Part shown: in pieces, positions 9,975 to 21,260 of the stretch
Numbering within the stretch: position 1 is the stretch's first letter
Layout: every line of letters starts with the position of its first letter
Assembly: GCA_905221605.1 (NCBI GenBank)
Contig: CAJNDS010002608.1
Location: 28,017-92,016 of the forward strand
Direction: 5' to 3'
Length of the DNA: 64,000 bases
Origin: Symbiodinium natans
Lineage: Eukaryota > Sar > Dinophyceae > Suessiales > Symbiodiniaceae
Program-made: the position numbers and the translations under genes
Notes under the pieces: model-generated
What the model was told of the DNA's origin: nothing
Seen by the model: only the letters and a program-made list of their open reading frames with translations
Database searches by the model: none

Positions 9975-10360
9975 CTGGCGAGTCGAATTTGTTGTGGGAC
10001 TGCTGAGTACCGTCCGTTCGGCAGTTTCCTTCCTAAACCCCCCCTTCACACTGAACCGTCAAACCTTGACGAGGCATTCTCGGGTTCAAAGGCTGAGCTT
10101 TCCGGGGGGGAAGAGCACTTCAAGGTCCGGTGTTTTCAGGTCGCAGGGTTGAGGGTTGCGCTGAAGTTTTGGAGGTTCGGAGCAAGGGTTGGTAAAGGCT
10201 TCGGTGGCTAAAGGGATTAGGATGATTAGGGCTAGGGTGATTCAACAACCCATTATGTCGAGGTCCATCGACAGAGGGCAAATGCCTAAGCTACTGAACT
10301 AAATGTTAGAACTTAGAATGCTCAAAGTTGCACTATGTACGCTTCTTCTTCTTCTTCTGA

Positions 10361-10564
10361 ATGCCCGACAAGCTGGGCTCACGACTCGAGCCGACATCCG
10401 TGTGGCAGTCGCATGCGGCTGATCTCCTCGGATGTTCAGAGGTTGAGTTTACCGCTAGCCCGGAAGCTCTGCATCTTGTCAACTTCGGGAGGTTGTGCAT
10501 TCGGGGTTCACCGCTTTCTAGCATGTGGCTGGAGTTCAGGATCTTATTGAACCGGTATCAGTGA
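10361..10564 (+). CDS. Hypothetical ORF/exon, 67 aa
   Basis: ATG at 10361 just after a (CTT)n pyrimidine tract. Reads EPTSVWQSHAADLLGCSEVE and PEALHLVNFGRLCIRG, ending NRYQ-stop. It could be a complete small protein or a terminal exon. Not recognised. Confidence 0.4.
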   Translation: MPDKLGSRLEPTSVWQSHAADLLGCSEVEFTASPEALHLVNFGRLCIRGSPLSSMWLEFRILLNRYQ

Positions 10565-10877
10565 AGCACACTCGCGCCTGGGATCATCGATCAAGTCGGA
10601 TTTGTAACAGCGCGGCCAGTCACTTGCATACTTGATAGGGGTAACATGGATGTTGCCATCTACCATGCTCCTGATTGTGTCCTGCTGCTCAGCAGCTTAG
10701 GCACAAGGCTGATGTTTTGGTCATAACCGAAGATTTGTGAAGCGACAGACTTTGAAAACTCGCGAGTCACATCCTATGCTGTCGCTTCATTGCCGTGCCT
10801 GTTTTGTTTCCTTGTCAATGGACCCGGTCTTCGCTAGGTTCGCTAGGTCAGCCTTCACGCTTCAATCATCTTTGCAG

Positions 10878-10927
10878 CAGCAGCTGGGCCACGACACGAA
10901 GCAGCTGTGTCTCGCACAACTTGTTAG
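10878..10927 (+). CDS. Candidate exon with strong splice sites
   Basis: The acceptor CTTCAATCATCTTTGCAG and donor AG/GTGAGCCC are both near consensus. The exon reads QQLGHDTKQLCLAQLV. Not recognised. Confidence 0.5.
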
Positions 10928-10965
10928 GTGAGCCCTTGAGTTGTACTCCACCGCAGTGGTGACTG

Positions 10966-11470
10966 GTGACTGGTGTTAAGACACTTGGAGCCATTTGCAG
11001 GCTACCCCCTAAATGTTGCAAAAGGAGTTCAGGGTTCCACAAGACGGAGGAAGGACGGAAGACCGGAAGACATTGCCAACGCCAACAACAGCACTCCAAT
11101 ATACTCGAGAATTGCGATGTCGGACAGAACTGGGTGACCAACAAAGACCGAAGCCACGCCACCATCACAGATTACAAGCAACTGGGAGAACCCCTGACGA
11201 CGCGACCCGAAGCAGGAACTCGTAACTTTGGACAGAGCGAAGCAATCCGGATGAGGACCAGTTCAATGCAATGGGGCAGAATTGGAGAAGATCACTGAGA
11301 AAGAGGCCAGCCTTGGATCGCGATACGGTGCTGGACCAGACAAGGGTTCGGAGATACTGTCCGAAGCGATGAACTTGGACGAAAGGGGCTCACGTTCCTC
11401 AGCACCCCATTTTGCCTGGATCCAAGAGTCTGGGCGCTACAAGGAACCCAACAGAGGAACCCCCCTTGTG
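10966..11470 (+). CDS. Coding-like region in two frames
   Basis: The first frame is open from 10,966 to 11,298 and reads ENCDVGQNWVTNKDRSHATI and DYKQLGEPLTTRPEAGT. The second is open from about 11,276 and reads EKITEKEASLGSRYGAGPDK and GSEILSEAMNLDERGSRSS. The change of frame near 11,280 is either a splice junction or a 1-nt frameshift. Polar, not recognised. Confidence 0.4.
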
Positions 11471-11849
11471 GTTTGGCTTCGGGGTGCTTTGGGGTCCAGG
11501 TGGTTCCTAAGATTTTGGGGTCCCGGGCGAGGCTTAAAACCCAGCGCTAGAAATGATGGGCCGGTGGGAGGCTTAAGGGATGAGGGATCATGATGTTTAA
11601 GACTTAAGAATCTTAAGAGGCATACGGATTCAGGCTTGCCCATGCCCCGACTAGTCCCACTCCAGGGGATGCCCTGTAAGAGACCCTGACAAGCGAGGCA
11701 TATTAACCCAGCAGTGCAATACCTTTGCGTGCCAGTGGCATGGTGGGCACGCTGCGCGCCACGCAAGAGATCTCCTGGCTCCTGCCACAAGGTGGAGCCA
11801 AGAGGCTTGGAGGTTTAAAGCTTTTGGTTTTAGGTATGAGGAGGGAATG

Positions 11850-12187
11850 CTTGCAGCATGGTTTTTTCTTGAGCAGTTCAGCATGGACAGCACGGACAAC
11901 ATGCCACTCTACTACCTTGATTGGACTCCGTGTCCTCTACGCCGGCATCCACGGTGGCGGGATCTTCCTCTGCGGACAGTTAGTTGCTTGCTTGGCATCT
12001 GTTGCCAATCTAGAGCTCAGACTCACGGAGCTTCAACCGGAAGTGCTTTCAGCCAGCCATGTGCCGAATTTGTCGCAAAGGCAGTCCAAGAGTTGCTGGT
12101 CATGTCATTATGCTTCTCTATGCCTCCTTGCAGCTTTGCAGTGAACTTGACCTCCCGAAATCCGGCTGTGCACAATGAGCTATCATG
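11850..12187 (+). CDS. Coding-like region, frame changes
   Basis: One frame reads LAAWFFLEQFSMDSTDNMPL, the next IGLRVLYAGIHGGGIFLCGQ (hydrophobic, Gly-rich, possibly membrane), and then STGSAFSQPCAEFVAKAVQE. Exon borders could not be fixed; CTCTGCGGACAG and AGAGCTCAG are possible acceptor ends. Not recognised. Confidence 0.35.
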
Positions 12188-12200
12188 AGCTGTTTTGTAG

Positions 12201-12317
12201 ATAGGATCTGCATGGCCTCGATGCTCCAGGAGATTTTAGAGCTCCCCAACAACTGCCACGATGCGACCAAGCCGTCGCACTCACCACGAAAGTTGCTGCG
12301 CTTGTCCCGATGTGCAG
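12201..12317 (+). CDS. Candidate exon whose donor opens into TTTAGGG
   Basis: Acceptor TGTTTTGTAG. The exon reads RICMASMLQEILELPNNCHD and KPSHSPRKLLRLSRCA. The donor is CAG/GTTTTAGGG, so the intron begins directly with telomere-like sequence. A convincing coding block, not recognised. Confidence 0.55.
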
Positions 12318-12445
12318 GTTTTAGGGCGCTTACATTATCTGTTGAAAGCGCTTGACGCAGAATAGCTCTTTTCACACCATCGTGCTTTTTCTAAGCATCT
12401 GGAAAATCTTGTGACAGATTGAGACTGAGATTGCGTCTCTAGGAC

Positions 12446-13259
12446 CTCGGTTGAAAACTTTTTCTGAAGCGCTCCGAGTCATCAGAAACCAAGACCCCAG
12501 CAGGGTCCAAACAGCCAAACATTCGCAAGCTCGACTGAAGCACCTCTCAAACCCCCCCCCCCCAAGCACCGCGCTTCTGCGCTGAACTTGGTTAAGGGCC
12601 CAGGACTCCGTAAGCCCCGTGAGCGCCGAACCCACTCCACCGAAGCCGTCGCCTGGGAGCTCGCAGGCCTCAGAACTCTCAGAACTCTCAGAACCTCTCA
12701 GCCTGCACTTTCTTGCCTCAGAATGGTCCAAAGGGCTGTTACTGTAGGGTTTCAGGGCGCTTTAGGGCTTTGTAGGGCTTGGGCTCTAACCGCCCTGGGC
12801 TGGTCCGCTCTTGGGGGCTCGTGTGTATGATTCAGCCCTCAGCCCTAAACACCCTCAATACTCCGAAGACCCTAAGTACTGAAAATCTGAAAGCACTCCA
12901 ACCACACCAGAAGCCTCTAAACTCTTACTAATCCTGAGAACCCTAGGAACCTTAAACCCAACTACCTTTAACCCGAACCTCCTACACCCCGAACCACCCT
13001 AAACCATCCTATGCCCCAAGCCCCTAAAGCCCTCAGCCTTGAAACCCCGACATCCCCAAACCCCAACCAAACCCCAAACCCGAGACTCCTACCCAAACAC
13101 CAAACCCTAAACCCCAAATCCCCAACCCAAACCGCCTAAACCCGAAACCCTCAACCCCAAAAAAGGCCCTAAACCCTAAACCCCAAACGCCAAACCCGAC
13201 ACCATCTCTTCGACCTGGCCCCGCACGCAGTGGTCGACTCCGAGCCGCCCGTCGGTGGC
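12446..13259 (-). CDS. Candidate exons 13203-13259, 12590-12672, 12446-12534
   Basis: Minus strand. 13203-13259 reads ATDGRLGVDHCVRGQVEEM between CCCCAG and GTGTCG, 19 codons exactly. 12590-12672 reads ACELPGDGFGGVGSALTG. 12446-12534 reads SLRMFGCLDPAGVLVSDDSE and RFRKSFQPR between GCTTCAG and GTCCTA. The order fits one gene; the intervening introns hold CCCTAAA/TTTAGGG variants. Not recognised. Confidence 0.45.
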
Positions 13260-13498
13260 CTGGGGGGGGGGTTCAGGGTTTTGGGGGGGGGGGGGGGGAT
13301 TTACGGGGTTTAGAAATCCGCAGAGGCCTCCTCATCATCATGCATAATACTTCATTATCTCAGAGCATGGCCCCTAATCCTCCTCCCAGGGCCCCAGGGC
13401 CTTTGCACCCCTTCTTTGCGAGCACCCCACCCCCTACCCCCTCCCCTCTTGCTCCTTGGGGGGGGGGAGGGGGGTTGGGAAAACCTTGGACTTTGCAG

Positions 13499-13775
13499 GC
13501 TGATGTTCAGCAAGTTTGTCAGCCCGGTTTCCGAAAATGCTCCCCCATGGGAAGCATGTTACAATCCCTTGTGTACAATACAATTGGATGCATGTATGTT
13601 TTGGCCGGTCGTCCCACTCTGCTTCCTCGCAAGTTTTTTGCAGGCAACATCAGGCAACGGCCGGACCCCTGCGCAACCTCCACTCCACCAGCCCACCTCC
13701 CAGCCCCGCGCCTCCCGTAACCACCTCACAGATGTCTTGGCCAAAGGCAACCCCCGGCCGAGGCATGCCGCGTAG
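13499..13775 (+). CDS. Candidate 3'-terminal exon
   Basis: Follows GACTTTGCAG. Reads MFSKFVSPVSENAPPWEACY and ACMFWPVVPLCFLASFLQ (a possible membrane segment), then a polar tail ending RHAA-stop. A CAG/GCAACA inside could be a GC donor at 13,642. A second frame through the first half is also open. Not recognised. Confidence 0.4.
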
Positions 13776-14885
13776 CGTCAACATTAAGACCGATAACAAT
13801 AATCATTGCAAAGCATGGATAGTACAATGGATTGAGTATATAGTCTCTAATTCCCAATTTCTTACTTAGAGACAGTAAGGTAATACTTAGAGCAATAATC
13901 ATGCCTATAGTAAGAATAAAGAGAAGAATGCACTAATACGATTTCCATTCTTTATGGCTAATATCAATCATGACTGATGTTATGTCTTATTACTGTTGCG
14001 ATTGCAAGAGAATAATGCTGTTTCTATGTTTGTTTTCATGTGTTTTGGAGGGGGGTTGGGTTTAGGAGGGTTTTGTCCTATTTTCCTTGGGGCTTGTTTT
14101 GTTGTTGTGTTTGCGGGCTTTGGCTTGGAGCCTTCCACGGTTGAGGGTTCACGCGAAGCTCCCGGGCTTAAGGTTTGGTTTTTGGCTTGAAGGCTTAAGG
14201 GTTTAGGCTCTTAGGGCCTAGGGCCAAATCTAAGGGTGCACGACTTCAACAACAACATTGTTCGGAATAATGAAGTATGCACAAACTGAGCCGGGGTGGC
14301 GGCGGGCGGGTGGGTGGGCAGAGTTGGAATTAACATCGGCTCAAACAAGAACACAACCCAACCCAGAACCTCCATGCAGGGTAGCATTAAGGCTAAGGGT
14401 TGAGGGCCTCGAAAGCAGGGCCGCTGATTAGGCAGACAGCAACCCCAGTATAAAACAGACCCCCGCCCGCGGGGCCTGTGGTCGATGCCTGAGGAAGAGG
14501 CTCCTGCGAGTAGGGGGTTAAGGGCTTAGGGCTTAGGCTCTAGGGCTTCATGCTTCTCATTATTCTTAGGGCTTCATTCTTAGTCTTACTATTCTTACTC
14601 GGATGCTTGTTCGGTTTAGGGCTCCAGGGTGTGAGGGTTCAGTAGGGTTGTCGTAGGCAGTACGTCGTTGTTGCTTGTTTTCAGCACTACGCTGCTTCAT
14701 CCTGGAAGAGTTGAGCCAGCCCTAAACGGAACTCAGTCATTGTTGGCTGTGTGAAGACCAACCTGCTGGTTTTCAACCTGCCGTCTTCATACTGTGCCAA
14801 TGCTCAAGCCAGACTCCGCCTTCCAGGGCACCTCATGACAGTTGCCGTAAGAAACGGTAGGTGAGTAATCGTATGAGTAGGGACA
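13776..14885. other. Spacer
   Basis: 13,780-14,010 is AT-rich and unremarkable. After that come G-rich TTTAGGG-like stretches (14,040-14,240 and 14,510-14,660). A possible minus-strand exon EPLPQASTTGPAG at 14,463-14,509 is too short to trust. Confidence 0.4.
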
Positions 14886-15014
14886 CTAGGTGTGATCCCC
14901 CTGCTCAGCGCCAACCCACAGCTTGCCAAGGCAGCAGCGTCGCCACTCGCAAGCCCAAAGCAGCGCACCTCGACTCAATGGCTCCCCCCGTCTTGCGAAG
15001 TGAGCCCCCAGCTC
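14886..15014 (-). CDS. Candidate 3'-terminal exon, 42 aa
   Basis: Acceptor CACCTCTGGCAG. Reads ELGAHFARRGEPLSRGALLW and LGKLWVGAEQGDHT-stop. Not recognised. Confidence 0.4.
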   Translation of the reverse strand, partial: ELGAHFARRGEPLSRGALLWACEWRRCCLGKLWVGAEQGDHT

Positions 15015-15246
15015 CTGCCAGAGGTGGTTTAGGGTCATAATAACAATATAAGAAATAATACGAATAACAAAACTACCAAGAGTGGTAATAGGGCTGAGGG
15101 CTACCAACTTTAGCCATGGGGTAGGATCTAGCGATTGGGGCTTTGGCCAAGTGGTGGCGATGGGGCGGTGCCCCTGACGCCCCAAGATGGGTGGAACCCA
15201 CAAGTATCATCCTACCCCGAAGCCAGCAACCAGTGCTGATGTTCAG

Positions 15247-16011
15247 GCCCTTGAGCGCAAATCGCAAGAATCGGTACTTGCAAGAGGTCCTAGATTTTCT
15301 TCTAAGGTGAGCCAAGCAAACACGGCAAAGCTTGAACAACTGAAAACTGCAGTGCTTACCTCTTCCCCACACTGTCACACACACACACACATTAAGCCTG
15401 CCAAAACGGGACCAAGACGGGAGGTCATTGAAGGCTGAATGAGAACTTGTGAGATGTGGGCATGAGGAGCTCAGCGCTGAAACCTTTCCTCCAGCTCCCT
15501 GAGCTGCTCATCGAAGTCGTCGTCTTCATCATCCTCCGGGCGCCCGACGTGAGAGAAAAAGTTGCGCGAGGAGACGCCCGAACCCTGAACCTCAAGCATC
15601 CTCTAAGCCCTTGAGGCCTCCTCCGACTCCTCCCGCCTGCTGGAGGCCGAGGCCGGGGAGGCTCCTGGCGAGCACTGAGCTTCATGCGTGCCGGCCCTGC
15701 CGAAGGTTGGGGTCAAGGGGTGTCAGGGTTTAGGGCCTAACGTGAAACATGCTTCGTAATTGAAAAGCGTGGCTTCGGAAGGTTTCGGACATGAAAGAAA
15801 GGGTGCCCGAACAGAACGGGAGAAGGAACTCGTCAAGCTTTGGGCCTCCCGGGGCCTACATCGGGTGTTGCTTGTGCATTCACATGAAGCTTGTTCAGAC
15901 ATAGTAGGGGCCCGCGAATCCCTTCTGAAACCAACCCCCCCCCCCCCCCCCAAAAAAAAAAAGGGCTTCAGTCGCAGAAGCGGCCTGCGTCCACATGGCG
16001 GGACGCAGAGG
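15247..16011 (+). CDS. Candidate exons 15247-15306 and 15978-16011
   Basis: Exon 1 (GATGTTCAG acceptor, AAG/GTGAGC donor) reads ALERKSQESVLARGPRFSSK. Exon 2 (GTCGCAG acceptor, G/GTGAGC donor) reads KRPASTWRDAE. Phases agree (0,0). They may belong to the plus-strand gene resolved at 18,409-19,183. The intron would enclose the minus-strand exon at 15,471, which weakens one of the two. Confidence 0.4.
15471..15665 (-). CDS. Candidate terminal exon with in-frame TAG
   Basis: Reads SPASASSRREESEEASRA, then TAG, then RMLEVQGSGVSSRNFFSHVG and DDDFDEQLRELEERFQR-stop in the same frame. The acidic C terminus looks genuine. It may be a terminal exon starting at 15,584 after TTCAG, or a longer exon with a nonsense codon. 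Not recognised. Confidence 0.45.
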
Positions 16012-16153
16012 GTGAGCGCATAGGCGAGCGCACAGGCGAGTCATCCGCAAGTGGGCCTGGCTGCACTCATCCTCTGCCACTCCTCTGCCGTTCGCACCGG
16101 TTGACAATTGAATGCTCCCTTAAGGGCTCTGGGACTTTCAAGGTTCGTCTGCA

Positions 16154-16426
16154 TTGGGAGCCCAGGAAGCGTATTGCACGCCGGTTGTCACGTTGAGCAA
16201 CACAGCAACATGTTTTAACGGCGGGGATCCTAACCGAAAGCCATATGCCATGCCGGCCATAGCAAGTTTCAACACTGCGGAAAGTATGTGTGCCCGTGCC
16301 TCACTGCATAAGACAAAACTTACAGCCCGTCCAACCCCAAACCCTCAAGCAAAACCCAAGATCCGCAGCGGCCTGCTCTGGACACAGCCAGGCCACGCGG
16401 GCTCCGCAGGGGTGGGAGTGACCTGA
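16154..16426 (+). CDS. Hypothetical ORF, about 90 aa
   Basis: Reads VVTLSNTATCFNGGDPNRKP and ASFNTAESMCARASLHKTKL, ending GVGVT-stop. GGAGCCCAG just upstream could be an acceptor. Not recognised. Confidence 0.35.
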   Translation: MGAQEAYCTPVVTLSNTATCFNGGDPNRKPYAMPAIASFNTAESMCARASLHKTKLTARPTPNPQAKPKIRSGLLWTQPGHAGSAGVGVT

Positions 16427-17893
16427 ATCACAGTGTCTGATAGGCCTTACTAGGTTTCCTGACCTTCCCCTGAGCTTCCCGAACAGCCCCCCTACATCCC
16501 CCGCCTCCCTCCAGAACCCGCACCTAGCATAAACTCGTGGCTACTTTGCAGGTATTTTTTAAGAGTATGTACTTTTTCTATTTCGACACGCATCGATGAT
16601 TTTATGGCATCTACAATCCCCCCTCTCCCTCATGAACCCTACGTCTGGCAAAATTCCTTGGTAGGCACTAACTTCGACTTGCGTCTTGAAGTTGGCACAA
16701 GATGAGGGTGTCGTTATGCTAGGCCATTGCTTTGTTTCATACCAACAGTCACAAAATCCCAAATTTAAAAAGAAGTTGAGGGCCAACAGTTCCACCTAGA
16801 CGAATGATCTACAAAAGAAGATAGAGTCCTTCAGGCATCGATTCAAAATGGGGTTTGGGGTGGACACTTACTTGGCTGGGGTACAACTGGAGCTACTTCT
16901 CTCGGAGTTAGACGGTCTAACTCCACGAGACGTGGCTCCAGTGGTATTAAGTATTTAAACTCCCTATTGTACTCGAATCAACACTGCCCACTTGATGCTC
17001 TGATGCAGAACGGGAAGTGAGGGCTCCTTTGAGAGAAGTGAGGTATGCGTAGAGAGTATCTTATTTTAGAGTCTGGGGTGCCAACAAGCAATCAATCCCC
17101 CCGACGTCCTCATGTCTCAACGCTGGCCGTTCCCCTTCCCCCGCCCCCGCCCCCCCCCCCCCCCCCCTTCGGGCCCCCTGCGTGGAGGAGGGCCGCAGAG
17201 AGCCAGAGGAGGAGGCGCCTCCGGGCTGCTTCTTGGATTCTAATAGGTCTTCGGCTTGACGCTGGAGATGGCACAGCCAAACATCAGGCTAAATCTTGAG
17301 CCCCCGCGGCCAAGCAGTAACTCCTTCCCCCCCTTGCCTGGCCCTTGTGATCCCTGGTGACTCCTAAAGAGACCCGCCCGAATTCCCCAGCGGCTCTCAA
17401 CCTCGAGAAGAAGGCCGGTCGCCGAGAGCGAGCTGCATCTCCTTGAAAAGTTTGTAGGGTTGATAGTAGGGGGAAAGCAATTACAGACTACGGTACTTTG
17501 TTGACTTGGGGTGGGCCCCTCAAAGTTCAGGAGATCTCCGCAGAGCCAGACAAGACTGCTAATATAGGGGTTTGAAGAACATTTTGTGTAGTTTATACAG
17601 GTAATCATGGGTTATACGGCATTTGGGGTAGCATGTGTACAGGGATTAAACGTATAAGGGATATTCTTGGTGGCAATCGAAAGAAACACCGCCCGCGCAT
17701 TCAGCCCCGCCAGAACTGACGCGAAGTTTCTGGGGGCTGCGCAAGGGCGTCGGCAGTCGAGCTGGCAAAAGACCTGCTGTGCTCCGAACAAAACCGGAGG
17801 AAGCCTGAGCCTGGACCCTGTAAAAACAAACCCTAAGCCCTTCTTGTTTCCAAGGAAACAAACCCCTGAAAACCGGGAATGCAAGTATTACTC
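16427..17893. other. Mixed spacer with weak coding signals
   Basis: Weak candidates only: minus 16,600-16,730 (QGILPDVGFMRERGDCRC), plus 17,178-17,247 (VEEGREPEEEAPPGCFLDSN before AG/GTCTTC), and either strand at 17,670-17,830. A C-rich run lies at about 17,150-17,167. None is strong enough to call. Confidence 0.35.
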
Positions 17894-17985
17894 GGGGCCT
17901 TAATGATTGGAATGTGATATTTAGGGGGGGGTTGTTAAAGTATCATTAAGGGAAATACTATTAGTACTTAATTCTCCCCCTATGT
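17894..17985 (+). mobile_element. Inverted-repeat element, family B copy 1
   Basis: GGGGCCTTAATGATTGGAAT at the left; CATTAAGGGAAATACTATTA and ATTCTCCCCCTAT at the right. The same word order occurs at 24.1, 52.6 and 54.8 kb. Confidence 0.65.
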
Positions 17986-18077
17986 TAACAGCTTTGCCTC
18001 TCTTGTAGTTCCGAGCGTCTGATACATCAACTCCCTCGCGACTCGTGAGCCTCCGAATTTGATGCCAAAAACCGTGA

Positions 18078-18112
18078 CCCTAAACCCTAAACCCTAAACC
18101 CTAAACCCTAAA
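18078..18112 (-). repeat. CCCTAAA x5
   Basis: Perfect five-unit array, about 120 nt downstream of the donor of the minus-strand exon at 18,235. Confidence 0.95.
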
Positions 18113-18234
18113 TCCCTGACCCCCACCAAAGCATCCCCCGGACGCAACTCACCTCTTCTGCAAGCTCTAACTCTCACTGGCAAAAAAAAGAAGCACTTAA
18201 CCGGGCAATCCAAAGAAGGGTGCTTCTGACATAC

Positions 18235-18297
18235 CAACAAACTACTGCAATCCTTCATATCGAAACCCTCCAACTCGAAGGGCACAAACCCCCACTT
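18235..18297 (-). CDS. Candidate exon with GTATGT donor
   Basis: Acceptor GGGCTTAG, donor TTG/GTATGTC. Exactly 21 codons: KWGFVPFELEGFDMKDCSSL then L. A following mini-exon before a GTGAGT at about 18,152 is tempting but reads a stop when joined. Not recognised. Confidence 0.5.
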
Positions 18298-18408
18298 CTA
18301 AGCCCTAAACACCCTGCGACCCTAAACCCTGCAACCCTAAAACCCCACAACCCTCAAACCCTCAAACCCTAAACCCCACAACCCCTCAAACCCTAAGCCT
18401 GGTTTCAG

Positions 18409-19183
18409 GGGCGCACGGGCCTGGCTGGGTAACCTTCGCCTGGGGGCGGCGGCGGCCGCATGCGGAGCCGGTGAGTGTCCTAAGATTTCGGGGTGCTTAG
18501 GGTACTTGAGTTTTTTAAAGGCATTTAGGCTATTTGGGGTATGTAGGGTCTACAGGGTATGGGTACGACTTAGGTATGAGGGCTGTTGAGAAAAACGATT
18601 TAGGGTTCTAGGGCTTGGGTTTTGTGGCATCAGGACAATGTGGGAGTTGGGATTTCCAAGCTCCTCTTCGCAGCTCTTGAAGCACCCAAGCCAAGCTTCC
18701 TCAAAGAAACTTCCCAAGTTGCCTGATGCCTAAACCCTAAACCCCAAACCCGAAACCCCAGGCCCAAAACTCAACACCCTGGATCCCCTGCCCGCCTGCG
18801 TGGTCCGCAGGTTGTCGTGCGCCTGTCGAGCGCTGCGCATGGAGCGGTTCGCCATGGCGCGGAAAGCGGCGGGCTTGAGGTTGCGTGGTGGAAACAGGAC
18901 CCTTTAAACCCTGCACCCTACACCCTAAACCCTGGGTTTAGGGTTCATGAGGGTCCTTAAGCCCAGAACCCGAAGAACCCTAAACCCTGGGTTTAGGGTT
19001 CATGGCTTTGAGGGTCAGAGGTGTCAATCCTTGTATTTGGGGGGCTTTGGGTTGGGGCTTTAGGGTTTAGGGTTCAGGGTTCGGTGGTGTAGGGTGCCTA
19101 CTATCCAGGAAGAAGTTCCGGCAACAAGCTTGTCTCCGAACATGAGTTCGTGGTCCTGCTACTCCTGGATCCGACTCTACAAG
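18409..19183 (+). CDS. Four-exon gene fragment, phases consistent
   Basis: Exons 18409-18470, 18674-18717, 18811-18879 and 19109-19183 join without a stop (83 codons). Pieces read GARAWLGNLRLGAAAAACGA, LEAPKPSFLKETSQ, VRLSSAAHGAVRHGAESGGL and EEVPATSLSPNMSSWSCYSW. Donors are GTGAGT, GTTGCC, GTTGCG and GTTCTG; acceptors are TTTCAG, CTTCGCAG, TCCGCAG and ATCCAG. Exons 1 and 3 sit in GC-rich islands between CCCTAAA-like and TTTAGGG-like flanks. Both ends are incomplete. Not recognised. Confidence 0.55.
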
Positions 19184-19775
19184 GTTCTGAAGCCGCAAAA
19201 CGGGCCAAAACCAGAAAAGCAACGGATAGCGCCTGAGAGGATTAGGCCTAAGCCTGGGAGGAGGAAGAGTTCCCTAAACCCCAAAACCGCGTCGAAGCGC
19301 CCTCCCGCATCGTTAGGCAATGACCGCCATGCATCCAAGGCGGCCTGACTGAGGGCGACCCAGCGCATGACGCGGCCAAGAGCAGCTTGTCCGGCTTGCA
19401 AGGTGACAGGGCGAAGAAGCCCGAGAAGAATCGGGTTTTCCTCTCTCGCGTCTCCTAGTCCGGGAATCAGCGTCCACAGGCCGCTTGCCCAACAGGGACG
19501 ACTGCACGCCCTCTTCGTCGTCGGGCTGGTTGCTTGCATGGCCCCAGAAGAGCTGTGGCAGGGAGAAGGTTTAGGATGTGGGGCCGAGGGTTTAGGGCCT
19601 TTAGGGTTCAGCAAATTCAACCAAAAGCCCCATAAACCTGACACCCCACCAAAACACAAAACAACACCCTAGACCGCTAAACCCCAGGAACCCCGTAAAT
19701 CCCTAACCCTACACCTCTAAAACCGCAAACCCCGAAACCTTCACCTTGTTTGGAGCTCAGGACTTGGGGCTTGAA
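19184..19775. other. Coding-like on both strands
   Basis: Minus: GLLRPVTLQAGQAALGRVMR and SNQPDDEEGVQSSLLGKRP. Plus: LAQQGRLHALFVVGLVACMA. Probably one exon or more, but the strand cannot be decided by eye. CCCTAAA-like sequence fills 19,660-19,745. Confidence 0.3.
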
Positions 19776-19990
19776 ACAGAAAAAGAAACAGAAAGAGAAA
19801 CATAGAGAGAGAGAGAGAAAGAGCATACGACGAAATAATGAGAGAAAGAAATAGTCTGGATGTGCCACCTTCATGCCAGAAAGAGATAATTGAGAGAAAT
19901 AGAGAACCCGGGCATACCCTTGTCAAAGCAACAACAAGAGAAGCGCAGAGAGACAATGAGAGAGAGAGAGAGAGACAGAAGCGGCATCCG
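19776..19990. repeat. Purine-rich (GA)n tract
   Basis: AGAAACAGAAAGAGAAAC-type runs at 19,776-19,850 and AGAGAGAGAGAGA at 19,960-19,978. The Arg/Glu-rich frames here are by-products. Confidence 0.75.
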
Positions 19991-20107
19991 GATACACCAC
20001 TTCACATCACATCAGAAAAAACAACGAGGAAGCAACGGAACTTGCCGATTCACGGAACCGTGTCCCCGACCTGTGTTTCAGCCAGCGAGTCAAAATCCCG
20101 AACTTCA

Positions 20108-21260
20108 TCAGAGTTCAGGCCTGAGCACTAAGGGCTGAGGCAGCCTTCCCAACTGCTTAAGCTCATAATAAACACGAGATTCCAGGAATGGCAGACGCAC
20201 CGCCATGGTCGCTGACCATGCATCAAGACGTGGCTTCACCACAAGCGGTCCCACCAAGCACCACAGAACCTTGAGGAGAAGCCACCGGCTCGGCTCGACA
20301 CCTCGCTTCAACCACCCGCAGACGACAGTCTTGAGGTAGCGCAGGGAGGCCAGGCTGGACAGCATGGGTGCCACTCTTGCTGCAAACAGCGTCAGGTAGA
20401 GCGTTAGCACGCGAAAGCCGTGTTCCGAAAGGTCGTCCAGATATGGAAGTGCCAAGACATAGGCCAAACCGAACACGGCGGCCAAAAAGACTGCCCCCAG
20501 CATCATTGCCCTCCTGGTCCTGTTGTTGAGTGCTCTGCCAATACCCAAACTGTCAAAGGTCACCAGGGAAAAGATGGGAAAGGCAACAGCCGAGATGGCC
20601 AGCACAACCAAGATTACCAAGGCCAAGATGATGATGCAAACCTGGGGGCGCGCTTCAAAGAGCAAGTTCCCGAGACTCCCCCTACTCTATAGGATGCTGA
20701 CCTCGTGCTCAGATAAGGACTTCCTAATGAGTCTTCAACCCCCAAATTTCTCCGATTTGGGAAGAACTGGCCTGACAGTTCTTCAGGAACTGCTGCTTCG
20801 CAACAGGCACCTCGGAAGCGCCATAGACCAGATTGCGTAAGGCCATGACCTGCATCTGCGCACGCAGGGGACTTCCACCCAGACCAAAGAGTTGCCACAA
20901 CCGATAGCCAGGGTCCACTTGACCAAAGAGAACCTTGAAGAGCTGATCCGGCCGAGGCGTTTGATCCTGCATGCTGTGCTCAAGAATCTCGGGCAACACA
21001 GCATATTCCCAGCACGCGAGCTCGCCAAGCCTACCCAATGGCCACATCTTGTCTAAGAACCGCTGCCTCTGATTGCTGAGGAGAGCATTCAAATTTCCGG
21101 CAACTTCTTCTGCAAGCAGTGTCTGATTCACATCCGGATGGACATCGCCACAACGCCAGATGCTGCGCATGAGAGTCGCAAAGTCCCCCTGTCCAAGAAC
21201 ACCCTTTGCGAGCATGTACGTCTGGTTGGCAAGCTCCACAGCAGAGCAATGGCCCGTCAT
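20108..21260 (-). CDS. Predicted membrane protein, two blocks
   Basis: Block 1 (21,260-about 20,770) starts MTGHCSAVELANQTYMLAKG, is soluble and well balanced, and ends near KQQFLKNCQASSS. Block 2 (about 20,665-20,108) begins near VCIIILALVILVVLAISAVA and has about four hydrophobic segments (also MMLGAVFLAAVFGLAYVLAL and LTLYLTLFAARVAPMLSSL), ending VLRPEL-stop. The blocks lie in different frames and are joined by about 100 nt holding TAG stops, so an intron or frameshift lies between them. Total about 350 aa. The start at 21,260 has an in-frame TAA just upstream. Among the longest coding regions in the window. Not recognised. Confidence 0.65.
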